Shown piece by piece: positions 1 to 9,083 of a stretch of DNA of 64,000 nt. The translations under genes and the position numbers were made by a program. The stretch comes from Anabaena sphaerica FACHB-251. Lineage in GTDB: Bacteria > Cyanobacteriota > Cyanobacteriia > Cyanobacteriales > Nostocaceae. Position 1 is the first letter of the stretch, and each line of letters starts with the position of its first letter. The stretch covers positions 1-64,000 of the forward strand of contig NZ_JACJQU010000024.1 in NCBI RefSeq assembly GCF_014696825.1, given 5' to 3'. A model generated the notes under the pieces. It saw nothing but the letters and a program-made list of their open reading frames with translations. It was not told where the DNA came from and ran no database searches.

Positions 1-640
1 TATTGCATTCTGGCTAATTTGTGTTCATACTTTTTATAACTTTTTGCTCCATCAAATATTTCTGTTGTTGATAATGTGGCTAAATGATTTATTCCTAAGT
101 CTACTCCGACAAACTCTTGTTTTTTAAGGGTTTGACTTGTTTCTACTTCTATTTTCCAGGAGATAAACCATCGGTCAGCTTGTTTGCTAATTGTGACTGA
201 TTTGGGTTTATATCCAAAAGGTAAAATCTCATAAGTTTTTAACCATCCAATTATCGGAACTTTTGCTTTTTTATGGTCAATATGAATTGCACCATCTAAA
301 GTAAAAGAATCATGTCTACCTTTTTTCTTAAAGTTAGGAAACCCTTTAACTTTCTTGAAAAAAGATTTAAAGGCATCTGACAAATATCTTAATGCGTACT
401 GAGGAGCGCATTTTGATACGTCATAATACCAAGGATGGGTAAATTTAACTGCTGCTACTAACCATTTATGTAAATCTATGGCTGTGGGAAATTTAATTTT
501 GTCTTCAGGATTAAGTTTGTTATGTATGAGAACCTGTTGACATAATGCTAACAAGCGTGTCTGGCTACTCCTGCGTGTTGTACCAGTAGTAGACGTTGTT
601 GCTTGTTTACCTTGAGTTCGGTCTTGAATCCTAGTAGCAT
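1..640 (-). pseudogene. tnpB: TnpB (IS200/IS605-family OrfB) remnant, frame-broken and cut by the window edge
   Basis: Remnant of a TnpB-type RNA-guided nuclease from an IS200/IS605-family element. On the minus strand an ATG at 640 opens about 30 residues typical of TnpB N termini (MLLGFKTELKVN, then QHAGVARHA) and runs into TAG at 550-548. The protein continues in another frame from about 557 to the window edge (LCQQVLIHNKLNPED, then VGVDLGINHLATLS, which holds the first RuvC Asp). The Tyr-Asn-Trp segment normally found after RHA is absent, so a short deletion probably broke the frame. The C-terminal half, zinc motif and 3' end, where a guide RNA would lie, are outside the window. No TnpA is visible. 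Inactivity is inferred from the frame break. Confidence 0.85.
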
Positions 641-776
641 GATTGTATTTTACAGCCAAATCCCAATACAGTCACAATAACTGATGACTTTGGCTGGGAG
701 CATAAGTGCGTAATTGGTACTAATTGTTAGCTTTTGGGCTACTGTTAATTAACCCTTCCCCAAGGAGTATCTATCG

Positions 777-1460
777 GTGCAGCCAGATTTAGTAGGCTTA
801 GAAATTAGCAAAGGTGAATTAAAACGCTTAACTGGCTTTGACACAGAAGACGTATTTCGTCCTTCAATTATGGCAGACAAGCAAAAGCGCATCGGCTTTT
901 TTATTAATGAAGCCTTAACCGCTTTAGCACTGACACCGATTATTGTTGGCTTTATTTATGCTTTTATAATTTTGCCCACATTGGGATCTTCCAATATATT
1001 GGGCGTTATTTTATTGATTATTGTACCTATGGCCGTAGTTTTGGGGCGTTGGCGTAGCCCGTCGTAGACATCGCTCTGGAGAAAATTCACCTGTCCCCAC
1101 GCACTCACCATACTCCTAGACGAAGTTGATAAATATCATGCGGTAGTCCAAGCTATAGATATTAACGATCCACTCGCGACCTCTGGCAACTCCCAAAGTA
1201 ACATTAAAGACAGGAAGCAAATCCTAGCCGCACTGCAACTGATTAGAGAAGATTTAGTTCGCGCCTTAAAAAGTGAGCCTATTTTGCGCGATAATAAAAA
1301 ACTGCTTGCTAACATCCAAGAGTTACTTGTAAATAACTTAGCCAATTTGCAAAGCTTACAAGTTAGTTCTCAAGCTGGGGAATATGCTCAACTTCTAAAT
1401 CAATCATTGCAGATTGCTTTAGATGTGCAAGCAGAACTCAGAAAATTGCCGAAAGTCTAA
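777..1460 (+). pseudogene. Two-helix membrane protein gene interrupted by an in-frame 21-nt repeat with a stop
   Basis: GTG at 777 is preceded by AAGGAG at 762-767. The first part has a soluble N terminus (about 40 residues) and two hydrophobic segments (LTALALTPIIVGFIYAFII and a second of about 20 residues), then meets TAG at 1065-1067. The same frame stays open from there to TAA at 1458-1460 and encodes a helical tail (LLDEVDKYHAVVQAIDIND, LLANIQELLVNNLANLQSLQ). The stop lies in a 21-nt insert at 1049-1069 that splits a GCGATCGC octamer. Removing it on paper gives one continuous product of about 220 residues. Function is not recognised. Two separate products or rare readthrough cannot be excluded. 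Confidence 0.75.
1049..1069. repeat. 21-nt small dispersed repeat inside a HIP1 octamer
   Basis: Bases 1046-1048 are GCG and bases 1070-1074 are ATCGC, so the 21 bases between them interrupt GCGATCGC. On the minus strand the split is GCGAT^CGC. The insert matches the one at 12169-12189 except at four positions. It is seven codons long and keeps the frame. In this frame the 12169-type sequence would read without a stop; here a C-to-T change turns CAG into TAG. Confidence 0.8.
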
Positions 1461-1481
1461 TTTAAATTTCCTAAAAAATAA

Positions 1482-2804
1482 ATGAATAACCAACCCAAAA
1501 TAATTGTTTTAGATGATGATCCGACCGGTTCTCAAACCGTTCACAGTTGCTTATTATTAATGCGCTGGGATGTGGAAACATTACGGTTAGGCTTAAAAGA
1601 TGATGCCCCAATTTTCTTTATTTTAACTAATACTCGTTCTCTCACCCCAGAAGATGCGGCAAATGTAACTAGAGAAGTTTGTCATAATTTAAAAATCGCC
1701 TTAGCAGCAGAACAAATAGACGATTTTCTTGTAGTTAGTCGTTCTGACTCTACCTTACGCGGTCATTATCCCATAGAAACCGATGTCATCGCCGAAGAAC
1801 TCGGACCTTTTGATGCTCATTTTCTCGTACCCGCATTTTTTGAAGGTGGGAGAATTACCCGCGACAGCATCCATTATCTAATTATTGATGGTGTTCCTAC
1901 TCCCGTACACGAAACAGAATTTGCTCGTGATTCCGTCTTTAGTTACAATTACAGCTATCTGCCCAAGTACGTAGAAGAAAAAACCAAAGGACGCATCAAG
2001 GAAGATACTGTCACCAGATTTTTACTTGCAGATATCCGTGCTGGAAGTTTAGAACCCTTACTGCAACTTCATGATAATCAGTGTGGGGTAGTTGATGGAG
2101 AAACCCAAGCGGATCTCAACACCTTTGCTGTAGATATATTAACAGCCGCAAGTCAAGGAAAACGCTTTTTATTCCGTTCCGCTGCTAGTATATTAACAGC
2201 TTTAGCGGCTTTACCCCCCCAACCCATCGCTGCTGAAAATATGGCAGAATATGTGCGTGGTGGTAAACCGGGTGCAGTGATTGTTGGTTCCCACGTGAAA
2301 AAGACAACTCAACAGTTAGAATCACTGTTAACAGTTGAGGGAACGGTAGGGATAGAAGTTAACGTGGGTAGATTACTTGATGATGGAGTGAATGAATCTG
2401 CTAAACTGCTAACCGAGATTCTCCAAAGAGTCGAGGAAGTACATAACGCAGGTAAAACACCAGTTGTTTACACCAGCCGACAGGAATTGACTTTTAAAGA
2501 TGTTAAAACCAGGTTAGACTTTGGGGCAACAGTTTCGGCTTTGCTGATGGATATTGTGAAGGGTTTACCAGCTGATATAGGATTTTTAATCAGCAAGGGG
2601 GGTATTACTTCTAACGATGTCTTGAGTACCGGACTGTCTTTGACTTCAGCCGGGTTACTAGGTCAAATTTTAGCCGGTTGTTCAATGGTAATTACACCAT
2701 CTGATCATCCTCAGTTTCCTAACCTGCCAGTGGTATTGTTTCCCGGTAATGTCGGTGATGCTGATGCCTTGGCTACAAGTTATCAAAGATTGACTACAAA
2801 ATAA
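1482..2804 (+). CDS. Four-carbon acid sugar kinase family protein
   Basis: A 440-residue protein of the family once called DUF1537, which includes OtnK/DtnK kinases that phosphorylate four-carbon acid sugars such as threonate and erythronate derivatives. The N-terminal sugar-binding domain starts with IIVLDDDPTGSQT and contains VVSRSDSTLRGHYPIE. The C-terminal nucleotide-binding domain has a GGAVIVGSHVKKTT-like segment near residue 265 (here PGAVIVGSHVKKTT) and the SKGGITSNDVL loop near residue 370. The length fits the family. It starts 21 bases after the broken membrane gene and 87 bases before minC. No sugar-catabolic partners are next to it, so the substrate cannot be inferred; the family assignment is firm. 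Confidence 0.85.
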   Translation: MNNQPKIIVLDDDPTGSQTVHSCLLLMRWDVETLRLGLKDDAPIFFILTNTRSLTPEDAANVTREVCHNLKIALAAEQIDDFLVVSRSDSTLRGHYPIETDVIAEELGPFDAHFLVPAFFEGGRITRDSIHYLIIDGVPTPVHETEFARDSVFSYNYSYLPKYVEEKTKGRIKEDTVTRFLLADIRAGSLEPLLQLHDNQCGVVDGETQADLNTFAVDILTAASQGKRFLFRSAASILTALAALPPQPIAAENMAEYVRGGKPGAVIVGSHVKKTTQQLESLLTVEGTVGIEVNVGRLLDDGVNESAKLLTEILQRVEEVHNAGKTPVVYTSRQELTFKDVKTRLDFGATVSALLMDIVKGLPADIGFLISKGGITSNDVLSTGLSLTSAGLLGQILAGCSMVITPSDHPQFPNLPVVLFPGNVGDADALATSYQRLTTK

Positions 2805-2866
2805 ATTTGTCAGTCACAGAAGACAAGAGGCAAGAGTTATTAATTTTGACTTTTGACTTGATTTTT

Positions 2867-2884
2867 CCCAATTCCCAATTCCCA
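2867..2884. repeat. Heptameric tandem repeat (STRR-like) upstream of minC
   Basis: A run of CCCAATT units directly before minC, preceded by a TTTTGAC-type repeat at about 2845-2858. Short heptameric tandem repeats of this kind are known from heterocystous cyanobacteria. They occupy the place where a ribosome-binding site would be expected. Confidence 0.6.
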
Positions 2885-2891
2885 AGCAAGA

Positions 2892-3971
2892 ATGAATTCT
2901 GATTCTACTCAATCACAAAAAGATTTGGAAATGGAGCCAAATTCTGCACTTCCTGATGCAGAATCTAGCTCTAAGCCAGCAGATGAGATAGAGAAAAAAA
3001 TTGCCAATCCTGTTGATAAAGAGGTAGATCCTATTGTTGATGATGCAGATAGTAATTCTATTATCCCTAATGGGGAGTTAAATTCTGTTCTTGTCTATTT
3101 ACAAGCTAATTCATCTGGGAATGTAGACTCTAATTCTGAAGCTAAGTCTGAAGTTAAGAATATAGAAGAATCTAATTCTGACTTGATGGATTTGAACAGC
3201 GATGAGTTAGGATTACCAGAACAAAATATCAACAGTAATATTCAGGTTCAGTTAAAAACAGAGGAGGGAAGACTGTTATTAATTTTGCCAACTGAATCTC
3301 AAGTACCTGCTTCCGACTTCAGTTGGTCCGAGATTTGGCAACAAATGAGGCAGCGTCTCAATGGAAGCGATCGCTTGCGGACACCTAATACTATAGTACA
3401 TCTAGTAGCAAAAGACCGCTTATTAGACAGTAGACAACTACAAGACCTGGCAGAAACATTAAGTCAAATCAAACTTCAGTTAAAATCGGTGGCCACGAGT
3501 CGCAGACAAACAGCGATCGCCGCTTGTACATTGGGTTATTCTGTCGAACAAGTACAGCTACAAACATCCTTGACTGCCGATCTCCAAGCTACTCCCGAAC
3601 CTCTAGCAGATGCCCTCTATCTAGAGATGACAGTCCGATCTGGTGGAGAAATTCGTCATCCCGGCACGGTGATTATTTTCGGAGATATCAATCCTGGTGG
3701 TATTGTAGTTGCAGATGGAGATATTCTAGTTTGGGGTCGTCTGCGGGGGGTGGCTCATGCTGGTGCTGGGGGAAATCGTGAATGTCTAATTATGGCTTTG
3801 CAAATGGAACCAACCCAACTGCGAATAGCTGATGCAGTTGCTAGAGCGCCTGAGAAATCATTGACACAATTCTTTCCTGAAGTGGCGCATATAACACCCC
3901 AAGGAATCCGCATCGCCAAAGCTACTGATTTTTCTCGCACTCAGTTAAGTAAGATTAATCAGAGTCTCTAA
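2892..3971 (+). CDS. minC: Septum site-determining protein MinC
   Basis: MinC blocks FtsZ assembly away from mid-cell and is brought to the membrane by MinD. The C-terminal beta-helix domain (about residues 245-340) is clear: RSGGEIRHPGTVIIFGDINP followed by GGIVVADGDILVWGRLRGVAHAG and a region rich in short beta strands. The N-terminal domain lies near residues 115-215 (LKTEEGRLLLILP onward). Before it is a low-complexity, acidic, Ser/Asn-rich leader of about 110 residues, so the protein is much longer than the roughly 230 residues of E. coli MinC; long leaders occur in cyanobacteria. The ATG has no obvious Shine-Dalgarno sequence. It is first in minCDE, 39 bases before minD. Confidence 0.95.
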   Translation: MNSDSTQSQKDLEMEPNSALPDAESSSKPADEIEKKIANPVDKEVDPIVDDADSNSIIPNGELNSVLVYLQANSSGNVDSNSEAKSEVKNIEESNSDLMDLNSDELGLPEQNINSNIQVQLKTEEGRLLLILPTESQVPASDFSWSEIWQQMRQRLNGSDRLRTPNTIVHLVAKDRLLDSRQLQDLAETLSQIKLQLKSVATSRRQTAIAACTLGYSVEQVQLQTSLTADLQATPEPLADALYLEMTVRSGGEIRHPGTVIIFGDINPGGIVVADGDILVWGRLRGVAHAGAGGNRECLIMALQMEPTQLRIADAVARAPEKSLTQFFPEVAHITPQGIRIAKATDFSRTQLSKINQSL

Positions 3972-4010
3972 TATAATATTCCACCAACCCTAATCGAGTG
4001 CATTCCTGTT

Positions 4011-4817
4011 ATGAGTCGTATTATTGTAATTACCTCCGGTAAAGGAGGAGTGGGTAAAACCACGGTTTCCGCAAATTTGGGTATGGCTTTGGCCAAAATA
4101 GGCCGACAAGTGGCCTTAGTTGATGCGGATTTTGGTCTGAGAAATTTAGATTTGCTACTAGGACTAGAAAACCGCATCGTTTATACAGCGGTAGAAGTTT
4201 TAGCTAGAGAGTGTCGTTTAGACCAAGCTTTGGTTAAAGATAAGCGGCAACCTAATCTGGTACTGCTACCAGCTGCCCAAAATCGCACCAAAGATGCCGT
4301 CACTCCCGACCAAATGAAATTGCTAGTAAATGCACTAGCGCAAAAATACCAGTATGTGGTGATTGATAGCCCCGCAGGTATTGAAATGGGGTTTAAAAAT
4401 GCGATCGCCCCAGCTAAAGAATCCCTCATTGTCACCACCCCAGAAATTTCCGCAGTTCGTGACGCTGACCGGGTAGTAGGGTTGCTGGAAGCACAAGGTG
4501 TCAAAAAGATTCATTTAATAATTAACCGGATTAGACCTGCAATGGTGCGGGCAAATGATATGATGTCTGTGCAGGATGTTCAGGAACTTCTCGCCATCCC
4601 CTTAATTGGGGTAATCCCTGACGACGAGCGTGTTATTGTTTCTACCAACCGTGGGGAACCTTTAGTATTATCAGAAACTCCTTCTTTAGCGTCCATAGCC
4701 TTTGAGAACATTGCTCGTAGATTAGAAGGGGAAACTGTCGAATTTCTTGAGCTTGACTCACCCAACGACAACATCTTTTCCCGCTTGCGGAAGTTGTTGT
4801 GGACAAAGATTGTTTAA
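4011..4817 (+). CDS. minD: Septum site-determining protein MinD (membrane ATPase)
   Basis: MinD is a ParA/MinD-family ATPase that dimerises on ATP, binds the inner membrane and recruits MinC; MinE stimulates its ATPase. The deviant Walker A motif GKGGVGKTT is at residues 10-18, with signature Lys11 and P-loop Lys16. [14 protein letters not shown] (about 40-53) and [11 protein letters not shown] (about 116-126) follow. The last residues, [15 protein letters not shown], form a cationic amphipathic helix typical of the membrane-targeting sequence. Its 268 residues match the family. It lies between minC and minE. Confidence 0.97.
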   Translation: MSRIIVITSGKGGVGKTTVSANLGMALAKIGRQVALVDADFGLRNLDLLLGLENRIVYTAVEVLARECRLDQALVKDKRQPNLVLLPAAQNRTKDAVTPDQMKLLVNALAQKYQYVVIDSPAGIEMGFKNAIAPAKESLIVTTPEISAVRDADRVVGLLEAQGVKKIHLIINRIRPAMVRANDMMSVQDVQELLAIPLIGVIPDDERVIVSTNRGEPLVLSETPSLASIAFENIARRLEGETVEFLELDSPNDNIFSRLRKLLWTKIV

Positions 4818-4852
4818 CTCATTTTCCAGTCTCCGCCTTACACCTAGTTGCA

Positions 4853-5161
4853 ATGATCCTTGAACTTTTAGAAAAACTTTTTGTTCGCACACCAGACACC
4901 AGTCGTACCCAAGTTAAACGTCGTCTGCAAGTAGTAATAGCCCACGACCGCGCTGACTTAGACCCCCAAACCTTGGAAAAAATGCGCCAGGAAATCCTAG
5001 CAATTGTTTGTCGCTATGTAGAAATTGAGACAGACGGCTTGGAATTTTCCCTAGAAAGCAACCAACGCACAACAGCTTTGATTGCTAATTTACCTATCCG
5101 CCGGGTAAAGGAAGCTACATCTGATTTGGAAGACAGTAGTGATACATCTATTGAGGTTTGA
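4853..5161 (+). CDS. minE: Cell division topological specificity factor MinE
   Basis: MinE displaces MinC from MinD and triggers MinD ATP hydrolysis, giving the oscillation that keeps division at mid-cell. The 102-residue product starts with a hydrophobic membrane-contacting segment ([10 protein letters not shown]), then the MinD-binding region ([17 protein letters not shown]) and a C-terminal topological domain ([19 protein letters not shown]). An upstream in-frame start at 4799 lies inside the end of minD and would add a non-conserved leader, so ATG 4853 is preferred. It leaves a 35-base gap to minD. Confidence 0.93.
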   Translation: MILELLEKLFVRTPDTSRTQVKRRLQVVIAHDRADLDPQTLEKMRQEILAIVCRYVEIETDGLEFSLESNQRTTALIANLPIRRVKEATSDLEDSSDTSIEV

Positions 5162-5802
5162 TCTCTAGGGTGGGTTAGGTGCATTGTTTAATTATGTTAC
5201 TAAACAAAAGAATTACTTTTGCGCTTTAACCCACTTATCAGGATTTACAGAATTTATGTTGGAGTTGGGTATTTCTGATAGTCGGTTTTTCAGCTTTTTT
5301 TGCTTCAAGACTTGACAAGATGCGTAAACTTATTTACTCTTATGTTATGAGTGGAAATCTGTGCGCGCATATATAGTAGGATTTTGAATTATCAACATCA
5401 TTATTTTCATCCACATCCAAAAAATCTTCAAATCCTGTACATTGAAAGTTGTATTTGTCTGAATCAGGATATCCAGGATTTAAGGATTTATGGCTTTAGC
5501 TTGCGTGACGACGTAGGAGTCATACGCCACGCTGCGCGAACAGGATGGTAATTTTTAGATGGTTTGTTGGTGATGAAATTTGCATTTGTCTGATAGCGTA
5601 GCGTGGCGCAAGCCATATCAGGATATCCATGATTAGGGGAGAAATGAGCAACGGATACTGTTGGCGAATGTAATACATATTTGTATTTTTAAGTATTACG
5701 TAAGCTCAAACTTTTAATCTGTGGTTGCGGCTTTTAGTTGTAACACATTTGTTGGTGAGTTTGTAACACTTTCGCCAACAGTATCTACGCTATATTTACC
5801 CC
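5162..5802. other. Intergenic region with dispersed repeats
   Basis: No convincing gene. A short hairpin (GTGGGTTA at 5170-5177 with TAACCCAC at 5227-5234) follows minE and may help end the transcript, although there is no strong T tract. From 5444 to about 5640 there are two copies of a direct repeat containing TTGTCTGA and TCAGGATATCC. The second copy carries an extra segment at 5594-5617. The first copy is followed at about 5488-5540 by another repeat-like segment with TAGCTTGCGTGACG and CGCCACGCTGCGCG. Confidence 0.6.
5594..5617. repeat. Small dispersed repeat (second family) inserted in a direct repeat
   Basis: In the copy at 5456-5475 TTGTCTGA is followed almost directly by TCAGGATATCC. 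In the copy at 5586-5628 a 24-nt segment beginning TAGCGTAGCGTGG and ending AAGCCATA separates them. A related string (TAGCGTAGCGTGACG) occurs at 60653-60667. Confidence 0.6.
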
Positions 5803-7749
5803 TTATTGCGAAATAATGAGCGCACTGTAGCGACCAATACCTACATTACCTCGATAAGGCATATAGTCAGGGTCTCCTGCATCAGTGGGATAAGCTTCGG
5901 TGTGATAGCCTGAATGATTCTCAAAATCAGGACTGTAGCCTTTCCAGTCACTGTTAAAGCGCACCCACCATATTCCTCCTTGGGGAAACCCAATGCTGTA
6001 GCTATCGTAAGCTTGATTGCTCATATTAACGACAACTATGACATCATCTCCAGAACCACCATTTTCCCAGCGGTGAAAAGCAATAACTTTGTCTTTGTCG
6101 TTGACATGATGGACGTGTACGTTCTGTCCTCGCAAGCCTCGGGTATTGTTATCCCAATTGCGTCGGAGATGAATTAAGTCTTTATATAGGTTATATATCC
6201 CTGGATATTTAGAGAGATTATCCCAATCAAGTGGAACATTATCTTTCCAAGCACCTTGTTCCAGGAATTCTTGTCCTTGGAAAATCATCGGAATACCAGG
6301 TGAAGTCAAAGCAAACACAGATGCTAAAGTAGAGCGTTTTTTTGCATAGAAGCTATCTGGTTGATTCTCATCTATTCTATTGGGAAGACGCTTTTTGCGA
6401 TTAATATCAGCGACTTCATCATGGTTTTCGCTATAGATTACCCGCTTGAAGGCATCCGTATCAAAGCGGTGTAAAATTGCATTCTGCACGTCAATTATAT
6501 TACGGGAATTGTCAAGTGGACTAACTAAGGCATTGTAAATAGGCCAGTAGAATGAACTGCCCCACTGAGAGTTAAAACCCGCGCCTCCTGCGCCTGTATC
6601 TTTAGTAATCCATTCGTTGTTTTGTAAATCTTCGGCAATGCAGATTTTCCAGGGCTGTTTGTTATTTTTATCGTTGTTTATCCACTGCATTAAACCCCAT
6701 CCTTCAGGAATATCATTCCTGGGGTCGTTATTATTTCCTTTGGCATTTCTGATATTTACAGTGGAATCAAATCGCCAGCCATCAAGTTGATATTCCTCTA
6801 GCCACATTAAGGCATTATCTCGAATAAAGTGGCGTACCTCCTCTCTACCAAAATCAGGGCGGGGACCAAAAGGAGTATCAGCACGCCAATCGTTGTATAA
6901 GTAGATACCGCCATATTCTCCTTGATACCAGCCATCAAAGCGCCAAAGACTCGGAAATACCTGCTCATAAAGACCGGAATCAAAATGGTTATAGACCACA
7001 TCTAAGATGATAGCAATGCCTTTATCATGAGCAGCCATCACAAATTTTTTAAAGTCTTCTGGTGAACCGTAGCTACTTTCAATATCAAAAGGTAGATTGG
7101 GGTTGTATCCTAAAGATGTTTTAGTTGGGAAGTCAACAATTGGCAGAAGTTCAATGGCATTGATTCCCAGGTCTTTGAGGTAATCCAATTTGGCAATTAT
7201 GCTAGTGAAAGTTCCTAGCTGCTCTTCATCAGAATTAACAGAACTTGCCTGAATAAGATTGTAGAAAATTCCTGGTAATTTCTTACCTTTACGAGCATTG
7301 AAAGAACTGACGTGTAGTTCGTAGATAACTAATTCATTCCAGGCTGGCATGGTGAAATGATGATTGCCCCAATCAAAAGGAGCTTTGATTTCAACTTTGC
7401 CTATATCATTCGGATTAGTAGTGTTATCACGAGGATCTATTACGTGCTTGCCATAGGGATCTGCACGTCTGAGGATTTGGTTCTTAAAGTGCAGTACATA
7501 GCGATAGTAATCATCTGGTTTAGCTCCTGAAACATCTACTGACCAATATCCATTGCTTTCAGATGCTAAGGGAGTTTCTGTTGGAGACCAATTATTAAAG
7601 TCTCCTTCTACGTAAACCTGTGATGCAAATTTTGCCCAAACTCTGAAGGTAGTCCCACCATCGTAAACAATTGCTCCCATTCCATTACGAGTAGACGGGT
7701 GGAAGGAAGATGAAGTGATAACATCTGGTTGAGTGATTGCTGTGACCAT
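5803..7749 (-). CDS. GH13 1,4-alpha-glucan branching-type enzyme with CBM48
   Basis: A 648-residue alpha-amylase-superfamily enzyme, most like glycogen branching enzymes, which cut alpha-1,4 chains and rejoin them by alpha-1,6 links. A CBM48-type N-terminal domain covers about residues 20-110 (FRVWAKFASQVYVEGDFNNW). The TIM barrel has region I DVVYNH (250-255), region II DGWRFD with nucleophile Asp328, region III IAED with acid/base Glu373, and region IV ENHDE with Asp444. It is slightly shorter than classical GlgB and differs from it in sequence, so a related GH13 hydrolase or trehalose-type enzyme is possible. It is transcribed toward minE and lies downstream of the cyanophycinase-like gene on the same strand, 281 bases away. 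Confidence 0.85.
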   Translation of the reverse strand: MVTAITQPDVITSSSFHPSTRNGMGAIVYDGGTTFRVWAKFASQVYVEGDFNNWSPTETPLASESNGYWSVDVSGAKPDDYYRYVLHFKNQILRRADPYGKHVIDPRDNTTNPNDIGKVEIKAPFDWGNHHFTMPAWNELVIYELHVSSFNARKGKKLPGIFYNLIQASSVNSDEEQLGTFTSIIAKLDYLKDLGINAIELLPIVDFPTKTSLGYNPNLPFDIESSYGSPEDFKKFVMAAHDKGIAIILDVVYNHFDSGLYEQVFPSLWRFDGWYQGEYGGIYLYNDWRADTPFGPRPDFGREEVRHFIRDNALMWLEEYQLDGWRFDSTVNIRNAKGNNNDPRNDIPEGWGLMQWINNDKNNKQPWKICIAEDLQNNEWITKDTGAGGAGFNSQWGSSFYWPIYNALVSPLDNSRNIIDVQNAILHRFDTDAFKRVIYSENHDEVADINRKKRLPNRIDENQPDSFYAKKRSTLASVFALTSPGIPMIFQGQEFLEQGAWKDNVPLDWDNLSKYPGIYNLYKDLIHLRRNWDNNTRGLRGQNVHVHHVNDKDKVIAFHRWENGGSGDDVIVVVNMSNQAYDSYSIGFPQGGIWWVRFNSDWKGYSPDFENHSGYHTEAYPTDAGDPDYMPYRGNVGIGRYSALIISQ

Positions 7750-8030
7750 TATTATTAACTCCTTAAAAACGACTACTTAATTGATCATTAAGAGGTTTAT
7801 CTAATTTTATGTGAAGTTCTCTAACAAAAAGTTATTGAAAAAACGCCAAAGCAAATCTGATCGTTATTATCTGATAATTTCATTTTTTAAAGATTTAACT
7901 TAGCTTTTGACATAATTCCCCAATGTTATTTATATTTTTGATGTTTAAAAAGAGGATAATCGCAGAATCAACCAGCATAATAACACCCATATTTTTATTC
8001 CTCGTACAAGTTGCTTTTTTCACAAATTTA

Positions 8031-9083
8031 TTAAGAATCTATTGGTTTTTGTGTGAAACCACATACTCCCCCAGTGGTAAACCAGTATTCCCAACTTCCA
8101 CCCGAAGCAATTGACCAGTTATTGAGGTCAAAGTGTCCACTACCTTCTGGAGTTCCTGAAATTTTATAGACTTTAACAGCTTGTCCATTATTATTCCAAA
8201 TTAAAGGCAAACCTGGTTTTATTTGTTCTGGTGCAGCATCATTAGTTTGCAGAAAATAGGCATATTGACCTTCTTTTGTACCATTCCCAAACACCTGAGC
8301 GATTCCTTTATCATCAATGGCAACAAATGCACCTTCTTCTAAACCAATTCCCAAAGCCGGAAGTTGATTGCCTTTTTCATGAACAACTCTAGATAGAAAT
8401 CCAAAAAGTCTCCCATATCTGGGTTCAGGATGCTCTTTATCAATCCGGTTTAAGTGGGTGTCTGTAATTACATTTTTGAAAATGGGAACTTTAATGAAGT
8501 CACTGTAATAAATATCTTTTGTATTGTGATGGAAGGGATTATTTAAAATTTCTGAACTCAGCACACCTTGATGAGCAGGTGCATAATAATAGTCGCCTAG
8601 AATAGCCATGCCAGCACTAGTGCCAGCAATCGGCACTTTTTTTTGATTAATTAAGTAATTAATTGCTTCTTCTATACCAGAACCTTCCCAAAAATCTTCA
8701 TAATCATTCTGATCTCCACCGGCTATAAATAACGCATCGGCATCGCGGATGTATTGCATAACTTGTGGATGATTAGCTGCTTCACGGCTGTTGATAGCAA
8801 GTTCAGCCGATGAACTGATAAAATTTCTATAATGATTACAAATCCAAGTAGCTTGTCTGCCAATTCTGGGTGAGCGCAGAACAAGATAATCTCCCCTATC
8901 TAATCGTTTGAGAAACCATCGTGTAGCTGAATCTTCTCCAGATGTTTCCCCTTCTGCACCGCCAATTAGCAGAATACAAGAAGTTGGTTTTGGCAATTTG
9001 CTATTAACGGTTCCACATTCGCAAATATAGTCAATTTCATCAATATTATCGGGAAATACAGAAACTGTAAATTGTTTGCTCAT
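8031..9083 (-). CDS. Cyanophycinase-like serine peptidase (family S51)
   Basis: Cyanophycinases cut cyanophycin, the Asp-Arg nitrogen reserve polymer, to beta-Asp-Arg dipeptides. The 350-residue product has the S51 hallmarks: LLIGGAEGE near residue 40, FIAGGDQ (119-125), the nucleophile elbow GTSAGMA with Ser156, and DTHLNRIDKEHPEPRYGRL, where His210 is the likely catalytic His. The sequence after residue 290 is a beta-rich tail. The N terminus (about 30 residues before LLIGG) shows no signal peptide, so it is probably cytoplasmic. It differs from the housekeeping cphB product, and no cyanophycin synthetase is nearby, so a related peptidase with another isoaspartyl substrate is possible. Confidence 0.85.
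   Translation of the reverse strand: MSKQFTVSVFPDNIDEIDYICECGTVNSKLPKPTSCILLIGGAEGETSGEDSATRWFLKRLDRGDYLVLRSPRIGRQATWICNHYRNFISSSAELAINSREAANHPQVMQYIRDADALFIAGGDQNDYEDFWEGSGIEEAINYLINQKKVPIAGTSAGMAILGDYYYAPAHQGVLSSEILNNPFHHNTKDIYYSDFIKVPIFKNVITDTHLNRIDKEHPEPRYGRLFGFLSRVVHEKGNQLPALGIGLEEGAFVAIDDKGIAQVFGNGTKEGQYAYFLQTNDAAPEQIKPGLPLIWNNNGQAVKVYKISGTPEGSGHFDLNNWSIASGGSWEYWFTTGGVCGFTQKPIDS

Noticed and set aside
3524-3781. Open frames overlapping minC in other frames
   Set aside because: Arg/Ser/Cys-rich shadows of the real gene.
5351-5551. 66-residue open frame downstream of minE
   Set aside because: It runs through dispersed repeats and has no ribosome-binding site or recognisable protein features.
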